Origin: an uncultured Luminiphilus sp.
GTDB lineage: Bacteria > Pseudomonadota > Gammaproteobacteria > Pseudomonadales > Halieaceae
Direction: 5' to 3'
Length of the DNA: 64,000 nucleotides
Assembly: GCA_943840615.1 (NCBI GenBank)
Contig: CALSVI010000017.1
Span: forward strand, 1 to 64,000
Below are positions 46,067 through 56,727 of the stretch, piece by piece; the stretch's first letter is position 1, and each line of letters begins with the position of its first letter. The notes under the pieces are model-generated. The model was not told the origin of the DNA, did not search any database, and saw only the letters and a program-made list of their open reading frames with translations. Both the position numbers and the translations under genes were made by a program.

Positions 46067-46244
46067 CGTACTCTCCTCAGGCAAACACCGCGCTCACCCG
46101 GCGACCCGCTAGAGGTTAAGGTATGTTGTATAAGGGCGCGGAGCGTACCGTAAACGCTGAATCAGTGAAAGATACTCAGAGCGTGAGGATTTAGCTCCGC
46201 GCTGATCAAACTGCCCAAATGCGGGTCAGCAATTCCCGTAACGC

Positions 46245-46601
46245 TCAGTTGGCAAAGCCCTTCATTTTTTTTAACGGGCGAATTTTGACCCCCGTGCTCG
46301 GAGGCTTGGCCTTGAACCAGGTTTCTTCTTTGGTGAAGGGGTTGATCCCGCGTCGCGCTTTAATCGCGGGTCTTTGAACCGTGGTGACCTTCATCAACCC
46401 CGGCAGCGTGAACTGACCCATGCCCTGTGGACAGAGACTGGCTTCAATCAGTCGCTCAAGCGAATCCATGACCCGGCTCACCTCTCTCGTTGTCAGGCCG
46501 CTCTCCTTGGCCAATAGAGACAGCATCTGCGATTTGGACAACTTCTCCTGCACCGCATTCAGCTTTTTCACCGGCTTCTTCTTGGACTGCTTATTTGCCA
46601 T
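46245..46601 (-). CDS. HU-like DNA-binding protein (divergent)
   Basis: About 118 residues from ATG 46601 (GAGG eight nt upstream). A Lys-rich N-tail (KQSKKKPVKKLN) precedes a bacterial HU/IHF fold: SKSQMLSLLAKESGLTTREVSRVMDSL, then a beta arm region GQFTLPGLMKVTTVQRPAIKARRGINPFTKEETWF instead of the usual GFGTF..RxxRxGRNP. It binds DNA, probably with altered arm contacts. It is divergent from proS across a 200-bp spacer. The 46085-46244 gap on its downstream side holds no clear feature. Confidence 0.85.
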   Translation of the reverse strand: MANKQSKKKPVKKLNAVQEKLSKSQMLSLLAKESGLTTREVSRVMDSLERLIEASLCPQGMGQFTLPGLMKVTTVQRPAIKARRGINPFTKEETWFKAKPPSTGVKIRPLKKMKGFAN

Positions 46602-46801
46602 GAGCATTGCCTCGTGATGTGGTTGCGACTAACAATCCTCGAAAGTGCCGCCAACTCGCCGCGATTCAACACCACAGAGCAGAATGGAACAAGTCCATCC
46701 AAGCGTTACGCACCGCTGTGGTACAAGGATTCACGGGCACTACTGCTGTACGGCCTACGCCACGCGACATTAGAATAGCGTCCTTCGATGTGGAGTCTGT
46801 T

Positions 46802-48517
46802 ATGCGTGCCAGTGAGTTCCTGCTCTCAACCCTGAAAGAGACCCCGTCAGACGCCGAGGTGATTAGCCATCAACTGATGCTAAGGGCCGGGCTGATACGC
46901 CGGGTCGCCGCAGGAATCTACAACTGGATGCCATTGGGCCTGCGGGTGCTGCGTAAAGTTGAGCAAGTGGTTCGTGAAGAGATGGAGCGCGCCGGCGCGC
47001 TGGAGCTTTCTATGCCCGTGGTGCAGCCCGGCGAGCTCTGGCAAGAATCGGGCCGATGGGAGCTTTATGGGCCGGAATTGTGCCGGCTGGAGGATCGCCA
47101 CCAGCGACCGTTTTGCCTCGGACCCACTCACGAAGAAGTCATTACCCAGATCGCCGCCAGCGAGATCAAAAGCTATAAACAGCTGCCCGTCAATCTGTTC
47201 CAGATTCAAACCAAATTTCGCGATGAGATCAGGCCGAGATTCGGGGTGATGCGCTCGCGAGAGTTCATTATGAAAGACGCGTATTCCTTTCATATCGATC
47301 AGACTTCTCAAGAAGCAACCTACTGGCGCATGCACGAGGCTTACACCACTATTTTTACCCGGCTGGGCCTCGATTTTCGTGCGGTAGAGGCCGATACCGG
47401 CGCGATCGGCGGAAATCACTCCCACGAGTTCCACGTACTGGCGGAATCAGGAGAGGATGCCATTGCCTTCTCTACAGACAGTGACTATGCCGCGAATGTG
47501 GAACTGGCCCCAGCGCTCAGCGGTGCGGCGGCCGACAACAACGGTGAAATACCCGCGCTGGAAAGATTTGCGACGCCGGGCATGACCACAATTGATCACC
47601 TGGCCGAACAGCTGGGGATACCGGCGCACGAGTCGATCAAAACACTATTGGCAATGGATGAACAAGACGATTTGGTCGCCCTAGTGGTGCGTGGCGATCA
47701 CCGACTCAATGCCATCAAGGCAGCAAAACTGCCCGGCATGCAGTCACCTCTGGTATTGGCCGATGCCGGAGCGGTGCAGAAACGTCTTGGGGCGGGATTC
47801 GGTTCACTGGGCCCTGTGGGTGCGCCCGTCCGGGTGATCGTAGATCATACGGCTGCCCTGATGCCGAGTTTTGTCTGCGGTGCTAACGAGGACGGTTATC
47901 ACGTGAAGGGCGCTACCTGGGCTCGCGACGTACCCAATGCCGAATTCGCCGACATCCGCGAGATTGTCAGTGGTGATCCCAGCCCCTGTGGCCAGGGAAC
48001 GCTGGAAATTCGTCGCGGTATCGAGGTGGGCCACATTTTTCAGCTGGGTACAAAGTATTCCGAGACCATGAATGCCACAGTGTTGGATGACAAGGGACGT
48101 AATCAACCGATGGTGATGGGTTGTTATGGCATCGGTGTCACGCGCATTGTTGCCGCCGCCATTGAGCAAAATCACGACGACAACGGCATTGTCTGGCCTG
48201 CTGCCATGGCGCCTTTCGATGTGGCCATCGTGCCGTTGGGGCTGGATAAGTCCGACGCCGTCCGGGAGGCGAGCGAGAATCTTTACGCAGCGTGCAACAG
48301 CGCCGGTCTGGCTGTCTTCATGGATGATCGCGCCGAGCGGCCCGGCGTGAAGTTTGCGGAAATGGAACTTCTGGGTATGCCGCTGCGGGTGACGGTAGGG
48401 GAGCGGTCGCTGGCGGAAGGCAATCTGGAGCTTACCCAGCGGCGCGGTGGCGACACCGAAATGGTGGCTCCTGACGATGCGGTCAGCCGTATTCAGCAAC
48501 TGCTAGCGGACGGCTAA
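46802..48517 (+). CDS. proS: prolyl-tRNA synthetase
   Basis: 571 residues from ATG 46802 ([25 protein letters not shown] six nt upstream), the E. coli length; the track start 195 nt earlier is not supported. Class II bacterial type: [20 protein letters not shown], motif 2 ([25 protein letters not shown]), the YbaK-like editing insertion (about 230-390), motif 3 ([15 protein letters not shown]) and the anticodon domain. It charges tRNA-Pro. The 46608-46801 spacer is the divergent promoter region with HU; I see no convincing promoter in it. Confidence 0.97.
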   Translation: MRASEFLLSTLKETPSDAEVISHQLMLRAGLIRRVAAGIYNWMPLGLRVLRKVEQVVREEMERAGALELSMPVVQPGELWQESGRWELYGPELCRLEDRHQRPFCLGPTHEEVITQIAASEIKSYKQLPVNLFQIQTKFRDEIRPRFGVMRSREFIMKDAYSFHIDQTSQEATYWRMHEAYTTIFTRLGLDFRAVEADTGAIGGNHSHEFHVLAESGEDAIAFSTDSDYAANVELAPALSGAAADNNGEIPALERFATPGMTTIDHLAEQLGIPAHESIKTLLAMDEQDDLVALVVRGDHRLNAIKAAKLPGMQSPLVLADAGAVQKRLGAGFGSLGPVGAPVRVIVDHTAALMPSFVCGANEDGYHVKGATWARDVPNAEFADIREIVSGDPSPCGQGTLEIRRGIEVGHIFQLGTKYSETMNATVLDDKGRNQPMVMGCYGIGVTRIVAAAIEQNHDDNGIVWPAAMAPFDVAIVPLGLDKSDAVREASENLYAACNSAGLAVFMDDRAERPGVKFAEMELLGMPLRVTVGERSLAEGNLELTQRRGGDTEMVAPDDAVSRIQQLLADG

Positions 48518-48522
48518 CCGCT

Positions 48523-49111
48523 TTGCGCCGAGAGGCAACCGTAGCAACTGCATTGCTGCTTGTCGCATTTCAGATGGCACACGCGCTGGCCGATTCCGAT
48601 GCTGACGGAGCGGCCCTGTCAGCCTACCTCGATCGCGCACTGTCAGTAGACGACGGATTTGAAGATCGCTTTACTGCCTGAGGTGTGGCTGGTCGACATG
48701 CAACAGCGGCTGTCGCCCTTCGTCGCTGATCCCCGGGAACGTCTCGATCTTCTCACCCAAATTCATCAGCAGGCGACCCAGCTTAATCTGCCTCCTGAAC
48801 TGGTCTTGTCGGTGATCGAAGTCGAAAGTGGCTTTGATCGCTACGCCGTTTCAAAGGCGGGCGCTCAAGGCCTGATGCAGGTTATGCCCTTTTGGAAAAA
48901 CGAGATTGGACGCCCCGACGATAACCTGATGCGCATACCCACCAATCTTCGTTACGGCTGCTACATTCTGCGTTTTTACCTGGACCGGGAAGGTCAGAAT
49001 TGGCGTCGGGCACTAGCTGCCTATAATGGCTCAAGCGGCAGCCAGCGCTACCCCGACAAGGTCCGCAGCGCATGGCAAAACCATTGGCGCACGGCGCCGA
49101 TCGACTGGTGA
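48523..49111 (+). CDS. small soluble lytic transglycosylase (SLT domain), one frameshift
   Basis: About 196 residues. The leading frame (TTG 48523) has a signal peptide (ATVATALLLVAFQMAHALA) and DGAALSAYLDRALSVDDGFEDRF, then one missing C near 48677 gives the SLT domain: PPELVLSVIEVESGFDRYAVSK with the catalytic Glu, GAQGLMQVMPFW, LRYGCYILRFYL, RALAAYNGSSG. It cuts peptidoglycan glycan strands to anhydro ends in the periplasm. It follows proS by five nt. Confidence 0.8.
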
Positions 49112-49159
49112 GGCTGCTTCCCGCGGAGGTAAACTCGGCGGCCCTACAGAGAGTCCGTA

Positions 49160-50504
49160 ATGTATTCAGACGCCGAGACATTGTTAACCGAGTACCCCGC
49201 CATCGAGATGGTGGAAGCGCTCATTACAGACTGCAATGGCGCTGCGCGGGGCAAGTGGCTTCCGATTGCAAAACTGTCCCTCGCTGCTGACTGACGGCAT
49301 CAAGCTGCCCAAATCCGCTATCGCGCAGGATGCCTGGGGACGCGATGTGCCGCGCATTGCCCTCGACAATGGCGATATTGACGGGGTGTGCCGGGCCGTA
49401 CCCGAGTCTCTGGTGCCGGTACTGAATTCGACAGGGGTCAACCGCGCTCAGGTCGTACTGACGATGTTCAAGGACGACGGCAGTCCGCTGCTGTCAGACC
49501 CGCGACAAGTTCTGGCCCGCGTCGTTAACCGGTTGGCCGAGCGGGGCCTCGTTCCCCGGGTTGCCATCGAACTCGAGTTTAATTTATTCAAGCAGCCGGC
49601 TGAGGATCAGTCTCCTCGCACCGCACTGCCGGCTGAGCCTCAGACAGGGGGCAATCTCTATGGCCTGAGCGCACTGGATGAGCACGCCGATTTACTCCAG
49701 GCCCTCAAAGACGCTTTTGCCATTCAGGGCCTGCCCTACGAGGGTGTTTTAAAGGAGGCCGCCCCAGCCCAATATGAGATCAATGTCGCCTATTCCGATG
49801 ACGCTTTGGCCTACTGTGACCAAGTCATCCGTATGCAGCGCAGCATTCGTAGTGTGGCTGCGCGCTTTGGTGCGATGGCCAGTTTCATGCCCAAGCCAAT
49901 GGAAAATCAAGCAGGTAACGGCATGCACGTGCACTGTAGTCTGCTCGATACCTCGGGGCAAAATGTCTTTGACAGCGGAGACGTTGAGGGCACTCCGACC
50001 CTTCGACAGGCGGTCGCCGGGTGTATCGATCTAATGAGTGATACGCAGCTGATTTTCGCGCCGAGCTACAACGCTTATCGTCGCTTTCAGGCCGGCAACC
50101 ACGCACCCACGCAGCCCAATTGGGGCTACGACAACCGGACAACCGCACTCAGAATTCCAGCAAGCCCAAGTGCTGCAACGCGCATCGAACACCGGGTTGC
50201 GGGTGCGGACAGTAACCCTTACCTCGCGATTGCGGCCCTGTTGGCAGGCATCTTGATGGGCATTGAACGTCAATGCCGCGCCCCCGAGCCCATTAGCGGC
50301 AACGCGTGGATTGAAGACGCGTCCAATATTTTCCTGCCAGGCTACATGGCAGAGGCCATTACCCGTTTTTCACAATCTGACAATGTTCGCGATACACTCT
50401 CCGCGGAATTTCAATCTGCTTTCAGTGAAGTCAAAAAGCAGGAGCTCATCGAGTTCGAGCGCCGGGTCACCGACTTTGAGCTCGAAACCTATCTCTCTGC
50501 CTAG
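49160..50504 (+). CDS. glutamine synthetase-family gamma-glutamyl ligase (PuuA-like), one frameshift
   Basis: About 447 residues. ATG 49160 begins MYSDAETLLTEYPAIEMVEA and continues AARGKWLPIAKL; an extra base near 49277 then shifts into PSLLTDGIKLPKSAIAQDAWG in the annotated ORF. The GS catalytic core is intact: IELEFNLF, QYEINVAYSDDALAYCDQV, MENQAGNGMHVHCSL, APSYNAYRRFQAGNHAPTQPN, TRIEHRVAGADSNPYLAI. Style is that of gamma-glutamylputrescine or related gamma-glutamylamine synthetases rather than ammonia-assimilating GlnA. It would use ATP to activate glutamate for an amine. The amine is not known. Confidence 0.82.
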
Positions 50505-50652
50505 GGCGATTCACTTGAATCGGCTCGATCTGAATGACTAGATGGCTGAATGCGAACGCCTGGCGCCAGCGTCCGTTATCGGACAAAGGCTTGTATATTT
50601 AGTGACATCTGCGAACGACGCCTCGACGCCGGCCGCCTCAATGGAGCACTGT

Positions 50653-51132
50653 ATGAAGACGGTAATGGATTTTTCTGCTGCACTGGCCAACGGTGATAAC
50701 ACCGATTTTGGCGACTTTCGGGGCAAGGTATTACTGATTGTTAATACCGCCTCAAAGTGCGGTTTCACGCCACAGTACACGGGACTGGAATCGCTCCACC
50801 AAACCTATGGTGATCGCGGATTCTCGGTGCTGGCCTTCCCCTGCAATCAGTTTGGCGGGCAGGAGCCGGGCAGCGAGGAAGAGATTCAGTCTTTTTGTGA
50901 CCTGAACTACCAGACCAGCTTTCCGCTGTTTAGCAAGATCGACGTCAACGGCGCGTCGAGTCATCCACTTTTTACCCACCTGAAAACACAGGCGCCCGGC
51001 TTACTCGGCAGTCAGCGTATCAAATGGAACTTCACCAAGTTCTTGGTTAATCAACAGGGTGAAGTGGTCAAGCGCTATGCACCGTCGACCAAACCCGAGG
51101 CGATCGCGAGCGATATTGAAGCCTTGCTCTGA
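50653..51132 (+). CDS. glutathione peroxidase-like thiol peroxidase
   Basis: 159 residues from ATG 50653 (GGAG six nt upstream); the longer track start is not needed. Family motifs: LLIVNTASKCGFTPQYTGLE with the peroxidatic Cys (TGC codon, not Sec), LAFPCNQFGGQEPGS, and the Trp-Asn pair KWNFTKFLV. It reduces peroxides using glutathione or thioredoxin, and is cytoplasmic or periplasmic (no signal seen). Convergent with prfC, with only four bases between the stops. Confidence 0.93.
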   Translation: MKTVMDFSAALANGDNTDFGDFRGKVLLIVNTASKCGFTPQYTGLESLHQTYGDRGFSVLAFPCNQFGGQEPGSEEEIQSFCDLNYQTSFPLFSKIDVNGASSHPLFTHLKTQAPGLLGSQRIKWNFTKFLVNQQGEVVKRYAPSTKPEAIASDIEALL

Positions 51133-51136
51133 CAGC

Positions 51137-52714
51137 TCAGTGTTCTCGGGTCTCACGAAAGCGGATGTCAGGCCAGCGCTCTTCCATTAGGGAGAGATTA
51201 ACCCGGGTGGGTGCCAGGTAAGTCAGGTAGCCACCACCGTCCTGAGAAAGATGCTCGGCCGCTTTTTTCCGGAACTCCTCCAGTTTGTGCTCATCATCAG
51301 CCTCGATCCACCGCGCAGTATAGACATTCACCGGCTCGTAAAGGGCCTCCACTTTGTACTCATCGGCTAGCCGATAAGCCACCACATCAAACTGCAGCTG
51401 GCCTACCGCACCCACAATGAGATCGCTGTTGTTCAGCGGGGAGAACACCTGAGTAGAACCCTCTTCCGACAACTGCTGGAGGCCCTTTTGCAAAGCCTTG
51501 GCCTTCATGGGGTCGCTCAAGCGAATGCGCCGAAACAATTCCGGCGCGAAGTGGGGAATACCCGTAAATCGGATCGCCTCTCCGGTGGTAAAGGTGTCAC
51601 CGATCTGAATGGTGCCGTGGTTATGCAAACCGATGATGTCGCCAGCCACTGCCGACTCTACCAAGGTCCGGTCACCGGCCCGAAACGTGACGGCGTCCGC
51701 GATTCGCACGTCCTTGTCGATCCGGACATGACGCATCTTCATCCCTTTATCGTAGCGGCCCGAGCAGATTCGCATAAAAGCGATACGGTCGCGGTGCTTG
51801 GGGTCCATATTGGCCTGAATCTTAAAAACGAAGCCCGTAAAGTCAGGCTGAGAAGCCTCGACCGTCCGCTCCGAAGAGACTCTCGGCTGTGGCGGTGGTG
51901 CCCACTCCACGAAATCGTTAAGCATCTCCCTGACACCGAAGTTACCCAGCGCGGTACCAAAGAACACCGGCGTGAGCTGACCGGCAAGAAATGCGTCAAT
52001 CGAGAACTCATGCGATGCCCCTCGCACCAGCTCTATCTCTTCGACAAATACCTCGTAATCCTCTCCGAGCAGTGCCTGCGCTTCCACTGATTCGAGGCCT
52101 TTGACAAGATCTTCCTCTACCAGTGTTGCGCCGTCGCCAGCCCGATACCGGTGGAGGGTGTCGGTGTATAAGTTGTAGACACCTCTGAAATCCCGGCCCA
52201 TCCCTATCGGCCAATTAATGGGTGCGCCCGCAATGCCCAGGACCTCTTCAACCTCATCCACCAAATCGATAGGATCACGAATATCGCGATCGAGCTTATT
52301 AACGAAAGTCATGATGGGCGTATCTCGCAAACGACAGACATTCATGAGTTTGATCGTTCGATCCTCAACGCCTTTGGCACCGTCTATTACCATCAGAGCC
52401 GAGTCCACTGCCGTCAGGGTGCGGTATGTGTCCTCTGAAAAATCTTCGTGGCCCGGCGTGTCGAGTAAATTTACCCAGCGGTCGCGGTATGGGAACTGCA
52501 TCACTGACGAGGTGACCGAAATCCCCCGCTCCTGCTCGAGGGCCATCCAGTCAGAGGTTGCGTGAGGCCCTCGCTTACCCTTTACCGAGCCCGCTACCTG
52601 AATCGCCTGTCCGAGCAACAGCAGCTTCTCGGTCATCGTGGTCTTACCCGCATCGGGGTGAGAAATAATGGCGAAGGTGCGACGCGCGTCGACATCGCGC
52701 TGTAGTTCAGACAT
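51137..52714 (-). CDS. prfC: peptide chain release factor 3
   Basis: 525 residues, class-II translational GTPase: P-loop [20 protein letters not shown], switch/G2 [36 protein letters not shown]. Domain 2 and 3 follow, ending [22 protein letters not shown]3 recycles RF1/RF2 from terminating ribosomes. It is not EF-G (too short, domain IV absent). Confidence 0.97.
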   Translation of the reverse strand: MSELQRDVDARRTFAIISHPDAGKTTMTEKLLLLGQAIQVAGSVKGKRGPHATSDWMALEQERGISVTSSVMQFPYRDRWVNLLDTPGHEDFSEDTYRTLTAVDSALMVIDGAKGVEDRTIKLMNVCRLRDTPIMTFVNKLDRDIRDPIDLVDEVEEVLGIAGAPINWPIGMGRDFRGVYNLYTDTLHRYRAGDGATLVEEDLVKGLESVEAQALLGEDYEVFVEEIELVRGASHEFSIDAFLAGQLTPVFFGTALGNFGVREMLNDFVEWAPPPQPRVSSERTVEASQPDFTGFVFKIQANMDPKHRDRIAFMRICSGRYDKGMKMRHVRIDKDVRIADAVTFRAGDRTLVESAVAGDIIGLHNHGTIQIGDTFTTGEAIRFTGIPHFAPELFRRIRLSDPMKAKALQKGLQQLSEEGSTQVFSPLNNSDLIVGAVGQLQFDVVAYRLADEYKVEALYEPVNVYTARWIEADDEHKLEEFRKKAAEHLSQDGGGYLTYLAPTRVNLSLMEERWPDIRFRETREH

Positions 52715-52762
52715 GACGGCTCCTTAGAGGAGGCGCGATTATGCCAGTCAACATCAGCCGCG

Positions 52763-53377
52763 TCAGGCAGGGCTCGGCAGGTTCTGTTCGAGGTGCCGCA
52801 ACAGGGAATCGCCCACCTCAGTCATGTTGGGGCAACCACTGCCCAGCAATTGTGAGACCGAGGTCACCTCGAGCCCTTCGTAACCGCAGGGGTTGATGCC
52901 GGCAAAGGGCGTGAGATCCATATCAACATTCAGCGAAAGACCATGGTAACTGCGCCCTTTGCTCACTTTTAGGCCCAGAGCGGCTATTTTGCGTCCCCCC
53001 ACATACACGCCTCGCGCTGCAGGGTCCCCGCAGGCGGCTATCCCCCATTGTGCCAACACTTGCACCACAGTCGTCTCAAGGAGATTCACCAGCTCCCTGA
53101 TGTTGACGTTTGCACGGCGCAGGTCATAGAGAACGTAGGCCACCCACTGACCCGGGCCGTGATAAGTCACCTGCCCGCCGCGATCCACTTGAATAATGGG
53201 AATGTCTCCGGAGTTCAGAATGTGCTCTGGTTTACCGGACAGGCCCTGGGTATAGACGGGCGGGTGTTGAAGTAACCAGACCTCATCCTCCGTCCCGGGC
53301 GCCCTTGAAGCGGTAAACGCCTTCATGGCATCAAAGGTCGACTGATAATCCACCTCGCCTAGACGACGACATCTCAT
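52763..53377 (-). CDS. lipB: octanoyl-[ACP]:protein N-octanoyltransferase
   Basis: 204 residues. HPPVYTQG, then RGGQVTYHGPGQWVAYVLYDLRR (binding loop), and the catalytic pair Lys in GRKIAALGLKVSKG and Cys in GINPCGYEGLEVTS. LipB moves octanoate from ACP to lipoyl domains such as that of the E2 in this window. It follows ybeD by four bases in the usual ybeD-lipB order. Confidence 0.96.
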   Translation of the reverse strand: MRCRRLGEVDYQSTFDAMKAFTASRAPGTEDEVWLLQHPPVYTQGLSGKPEHILNSGDIPIIQVDRGGQVTYHGPGQWVAYVLYDLRRANVNIRELVNLLETTVVQVLAQWGIAACGDPAARGVYVGGRKIAALGLKVSKGRSYHGLSLNVDMDLTPFAGINPCGYEGLEVTSVSQLLGSGCPNMTEVGDSLLRHLEQNLPSPA

Positions 53378-53381
53378 CTCG

Positions 53382-53648
53382 TCAAAGCACCATAGACACC
53401 AACCCAGTGTCCATCAAATCCTGATGGATTAAACGCAACTGTTCCTCGCTCTGCGCCTCAATGGTGATGGTGATGGATTGAAAAGTGCCGTTACGTGAAT
53501 CCTTAATGAGGACATCTTTGGGCTCGAACCCCGGAGCCCGCTCATTAAAAATGCGCATGACGCCGGGCTGAAAATCTTCCCCCGCTCGTCCCAGTACTTT
53601 GATGGGGTAAGGGCAAGGAAAAACAATCTTGGGCGGGGGCTCAGTCAC
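53382..53648 (-). CDS. ybeD: YbeD/DUF493 family regulator-like protein
   Basis: 88 residues: PPPKIVFPCPYPIKVLGRAGEDF, then TALFNP-free core NGTFQSITITIEAQSEEQLRLIHQDLM. The small ferredoxin-like DUF493 protein is nearly always beside lipB and dacA. Function is not well defined; a regulatory ligand-binding (ACT-like) role is proposed for the fold. Confidence 0.93.
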   Translation of the reverse strand: MTEPPPKIVFPCPYPIKVLGRAGEDFQPGVMRIFNERAPGFEPKDVLIKDSRNGTFQSITITIEAQSEEQLRLIHQDLMDTGLVSMVL

Positions 53649-53654
53649 CGAGGG

Positions 53655-54836
53655 TCATCCCAGCAGCTGTTGAAACCACAGCAGGATCGTATCCCATAAG
53701 CGAGCGAAAAAGCCGGCCGGCTCAATCGCTTGCAATACCTCAAGTGGCACCTCACCGACGGGCTCTCCGGAGCGAGTCATGACGACCCGTCCCACCACAT
53801 CACCCACCGCCAGCGGCGCAACAAGAGGCTTAATCACCTCTGTCGATAGGTCGATCTGCGCGGTACTTCTGGGCAGGGTTAGCACAACATCTGTTGTGAC
53901 CCCAAGGGCAACCTGCTGCGCCTGACCCTTCCAAACCCGGTCTTCAGTCAGGGTCATGTCAGCGCTCAGGGGCCTCACCGTCTCATAAAAACGAAATCCA
54001 TAGTTAAGCAGACTGCGCGTCTCTGACTTGCGGCTCGTCGTCGAGCTGCTTCCCATGACGACAGAGACCAGTCGCATACCGTCTCGTTGAGCGGAGGCCA
54101 CAAGGCCATAACCCGCGACGCTGGTATAACCGGTTTTTAAACCATCAACCGAGTCGTCTTCGCGCAACAGGTGGTTGCGGTTGTACTGCGTGATGTCGTT
54201 GTAGGTGTAACTTTGCTCTTTGTATACCGCGTAGCGCTCCGGGTGGTCACGAATGGCGGCTACCGCGGTGGCGGCGAGGTCACGCGCAGTCGATAAATGC
54301 TCAGGGTGCGGGAGTCCGTGACTGTTTTCGAAATGGGTGCCCGTCAGCGTCATCTCCTGTGCGTAACGGTTCATCAAATCCACAAATGCTGCCTCACTGC
54401 CCGCAATATGCTCGGCAATAGCAACGGTGGCATCGTTTCCCGACGAGATCACGATACCTCGCTCCAACTCCGCGACCGTGACCGGCTTACCGGGCTCAAT
54501 CCACATGAGCGAAGACCCCTTGAATACAGGATTTTGGGACCACGCATTGCGGCTCACCGGCACAATATCGTCCAAACTGAGCCGGCCCAGTTCGACCTCC
54601 TGAGCGAGGATATAAGCCGTCATTAATTTTGTCAGACTTGCCGGGGGCAGCTGCAGATCAGCGTTGTGGTCGACAAGTACGGTTCCGGTGTCAAAATCAA
54701 CCAACAAATAAGAGTCAGCATTAATAGCGGGCGGCGTGGGCACCAGGCCCGTATTGGCTAGCGCAGCTAATGGAAACCACATCGCGCCAATCAGGTATTG
54801 GAATGAACGCTTCAGCGTCACTCGCACTCCTATCAT
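53655..54836 (-). CDS. dacA: D-alanyl-D-alanine carboxypeptidase (PBP5/6)
   Basis: About 393 residues from ATG 54836 (GGAG nine nt upstream). Signal peptide (SFQYLIGAMWFPLAALA), then the peptidase S11 domain: SxxK in PPASLTKLMTAYIL, SxN in VISSGNDATVAIAEH, KTG in DGLKTGYTSVAGYG. A C-terminal beta domain and an amphipathic tail (PAGFFARLWDTILLWFQQLLG) hold it to the inner membrane. It trims stem pentapeptides. Part of the shape block with rlpA, mltB and mrdA. Confidence 0.96.
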   Translation of the reverse strand: MIGVRVTLKRSFQYLIGAMWFPLAALANTGLVPTPPAINADSYLLVDFDTGTVLVDHNADLQLPPASLTKLMTAYILAQEVELGRLSLDDIVPVSRNAWSQNPVFKGSSLMWIEPGKPVTVAELERGIVISSGNDATVAIAEHIAGSEAAFVDLMNRYAQEMTLTGTHFENSHGLPHPEHLSTARDLAATAVAAIRDHPERYAVYKEQSYTYNDITQYNRNHLLREDDSVDGLKTGYTSVAGYGLVASAQRDGMRLVSVVMGSSSTTSRKSETRSLLNYGFRFYETVRPLSADMTLTEDRVWKGQAQQVALGVTTDVVLTLPRSTAQIDLSTEVIKPLVAPLAVGDVVGRVVMTRSGEPVGEVPLEVLQAIEPAGFFARLWDTILLWFQQLLG

Positions 54837-54913
54837 CAATTGAATCTCCCCATGGCCGTCATAAAACACGGCGTCAGTGTACGCCCGCGGGGCACCCGAT
54901 GAAAATCATGGGC

Positions 54914-55744
54914 TCACGGTAATCGCTGTGGCGACTTATGACCACCTTCCATCAGGGCAGTGCGCGCGCGCTCTAACGCTTGCGGGTCGGCAAAAGGTCC
55001 CACTCTAACGCGGTGCAGTCGTTTGCCCCCTGCATCCACTGGACTGGTCGTCGCCGGATAACCCCAGCGATCGGTCACTTCCCTGACGACCTGATTGGCC
55101 GTGTCGGGTGACTCATAGGCACCGAGCTGCAGATATCGATACGTCAATGCGGCTGATGCGCGCCGATCATCGACGCCTGCCAGGTCGATCGATTCCACCC
55201 GCACCAAGGCAGTGCCCTGCTCGGCAAAACCCAGCTGCTTCGCCGCACCGTAAGATAAATCGATCAACCGGTCGGGATGAAAGGGTCCACGGTCGTTCAC
55301 CCTCAACAAAACGCTTCGCTGGTTAAGCAGGTGGGTGACGCGCACATAGCTGGGAATCGGCAACGAACGATGCGCCGCCGTTGCAGCAAACACATCAAAA
55401 ATTTCGCCATTAGCGGTAGGCCGCCCCTGAAATTTCATTCCATACCAAGAGGCGGTGCCCTGCTCACGGTAACCCTGGTGCGTGGCGAGTACAGTGTAGG
55501 TCTGGCCATTGACCTCGTAAGGGCTCATATTGCCATTGGACAACAAAGGGTCAGGACGTGGCACCGCGTCCTGCCAGACCGGAGTGTCGATCGCACGTGG
55601 CGCGCTGTCCGCTACTTCTTGGGGTGCATTAAGCGGAAAGGGTGCGCACGCTGCCAGAGCAGCGAGAACGAGCCAGACGAGAATGCCTTGGCAGCGACTC
55701 AAGGCTCCGAGCGCGCGGAAACGATTGCTTGGCTGAGGTCCCAC
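54914..55744 (-). CDS. rlpA: RlpA septal lipoprotein lytic transglycosylase
   Basis: Up to 276 residues. Lipobox in VLAALAACAP; double-psi beta-barrel RlpA domain (QGTASWYGMKFQGRPTANGEIF, RVNDRGPFHPDRLIDLSYGAA) with the catalytic Glu and Asp; C-terminal SPOR domain binding denuded glycan. The GTG start at 55744 overlaps mltB by 46 nt; TTG at 55702, overlapping the mltB stop, is an alternative that keeps the lipobox. It helps daughter-cell separation. Confidence 0.92.
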   Translation of the reverse strand: MGPQPSNRFRALGALSRCQGILVWLVLAALAACAPFPLNAPQEVADSAPRAIDTPVWQDAVPRPDPLLSNGNMSPYEVNGQTYTVLATHQGYREQGTASWYGMKFQGRPTANGEIFDVFAATAAHRSLPIPSYVRVTHLLNQRSVLLRVNDRGPFHPDRLIDLSYGAAKQLGFAEQGTALVRVESIDLAGVDDRRASAALTYRYLQLGAYESPDTANQVVREVTDRWGYPATTSPVDAGGKRLHRVRVGPFADPQALERARTALMEGGHKSPQRLP

Positions 55745-56727
55745 ACTGCCATCGCGTACATCGCGCTATGGTTATAGCGAGTGATGACATAGAAATTCTG
55801 CAGGCCTAGCCAATAGCGCATTCCACCCTCTTCTTCCAGACGCAGCGGGATCGCTACCACTTTAGGATCAAGCGGTTCAGCCGGCTTTAACCCCTCAAGC
55901 GCCAAGGCGGCAACGGTCTGTGTGGGCTTCAAACCTCGCTCGAACAAATCGGGATCAGGATCATCAGGGATACCCCCTACCGTCACGCCGTCTCCCGAAC
56001 GCCATCCGTGGGCCTTAAGGTAGTGGCCGACACTGGCAATCGCATCCGCCGGGTCGTCCCAGATATCGGGGGCCGCCCCTCCTTCGTAACTGCGGGCGTA
56101 GGCGCGATAACTCGATGGCATGAACTGACCGTACCCCATCGCACCGGCGTAGGAGCCTTGTAAAGCGAGCGGGTCTTTGCCGGATTCCCAGGCGAGCACC
56201 AGAAACTGCTCAAGCTCGCTGGTAAAAAAAGGCGACCGCCTTGGGTAGTCAAAGGCGAGCGTGGAGAGTGCATCGATCACCCGATAACTGCCCGTAATAC
56301 GACCGTAATAGGTCTCTACCCCAATAATGGCCACCATGAGCTCCGGTGGCACGCCCGTGCGCCCGGCGACCGTCTGCAGCGTTTTTTGGTGAGTGTTCCA
56401 GAAGCTCACGCCCTCTGTGATTCGGCGGTCGGTCAGAAAGATCTTCCGATATTCATGCCAGGCCTTGGTTTTTTCTGCGGGGCGCGCGATGGCCTCAAGA
56501 ATACTTTGTTGTCGCTGCGCCGCGCCGATGAGCTGCCGCGCCCACTCCGGATCCACTCCCGCTTCCTCAGCTGCCGTAATCACGGCACTGGCCGCTTCCC
56601 GATCACTGTAATCGCCGGCACTCGCACCTATGGCGAGGCACAACCCAATCCCAATCAGCAAGACGCGACTGCGCCAGCGTCGAGCGGGTAGTAAAGGCCA
56701 GCATGAGAGGCAAGGTATCGCGCTCAT
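55699..56727 (-). CDS. mltB: membrane-bound lytic transglycosylase B
   Basis: 342 residues: signal segment (RVLLIGIGLCLAIGASAG), SLT_2 domain with VAIIGVETYYGRITGSYRVID (catalytic Glu), SPFFTSELEQFLVLA, GSYAGAMGYGQFMPSSYRAYA and a C-terminal AVWDLSQAIV. No clear lipobox, unlike E. coli MltB, so the protein may be soluble. ATG overlaps the rodA stop (ATGA). Confidence 0.94.
   Translation of the reverse strand: MSAIPCLSCWPLLPARRWRSRVLLIGIGLCLAIGASAGDYSDREAASAVITAAEEAGVDPEWARQLIGAAQRQQSILEAIARPAEKTKAWHEYRKIFLTDRRITEGVSFWNTHQKTLQTVAGRTGVPPELMVAIIGVETYYGRITGSYRVIDALSTLAFDYPRRSPFFTSELEQFLVLAWESGKDPLALQGSYAGAMGYGQFMPSSYRAYARSYEGGAAPDIWDDPADAIASVGHYLKAHGWRSGDGVTVGGIPDDPDPDLFERGLKPTQTVAALALEGLKPAEPLDPKVVAIPLRLEEEGGMRYWLGLQNFYVITRYNHSAMYAMAVWDLSQAIVSARSEP

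Noticed and set aside
46607-46801. N-terminal extension of the proS ORF
   Set aside because: ATG 46802 gives the conserved start and standard length with a ribosome site; the upstream 65 codons resemble no ProS sequence.
47804-48499. 231-aa minus-strand ORF inside proS
   Set aside because: Antisense to conserved proS; His/Arg-rich low-information sequence.
50653-51132. Selenocysteine in the glutathione peroxidase
   Set aside because: The active-site codon is TGC (Cys), with no in-frame TGA.
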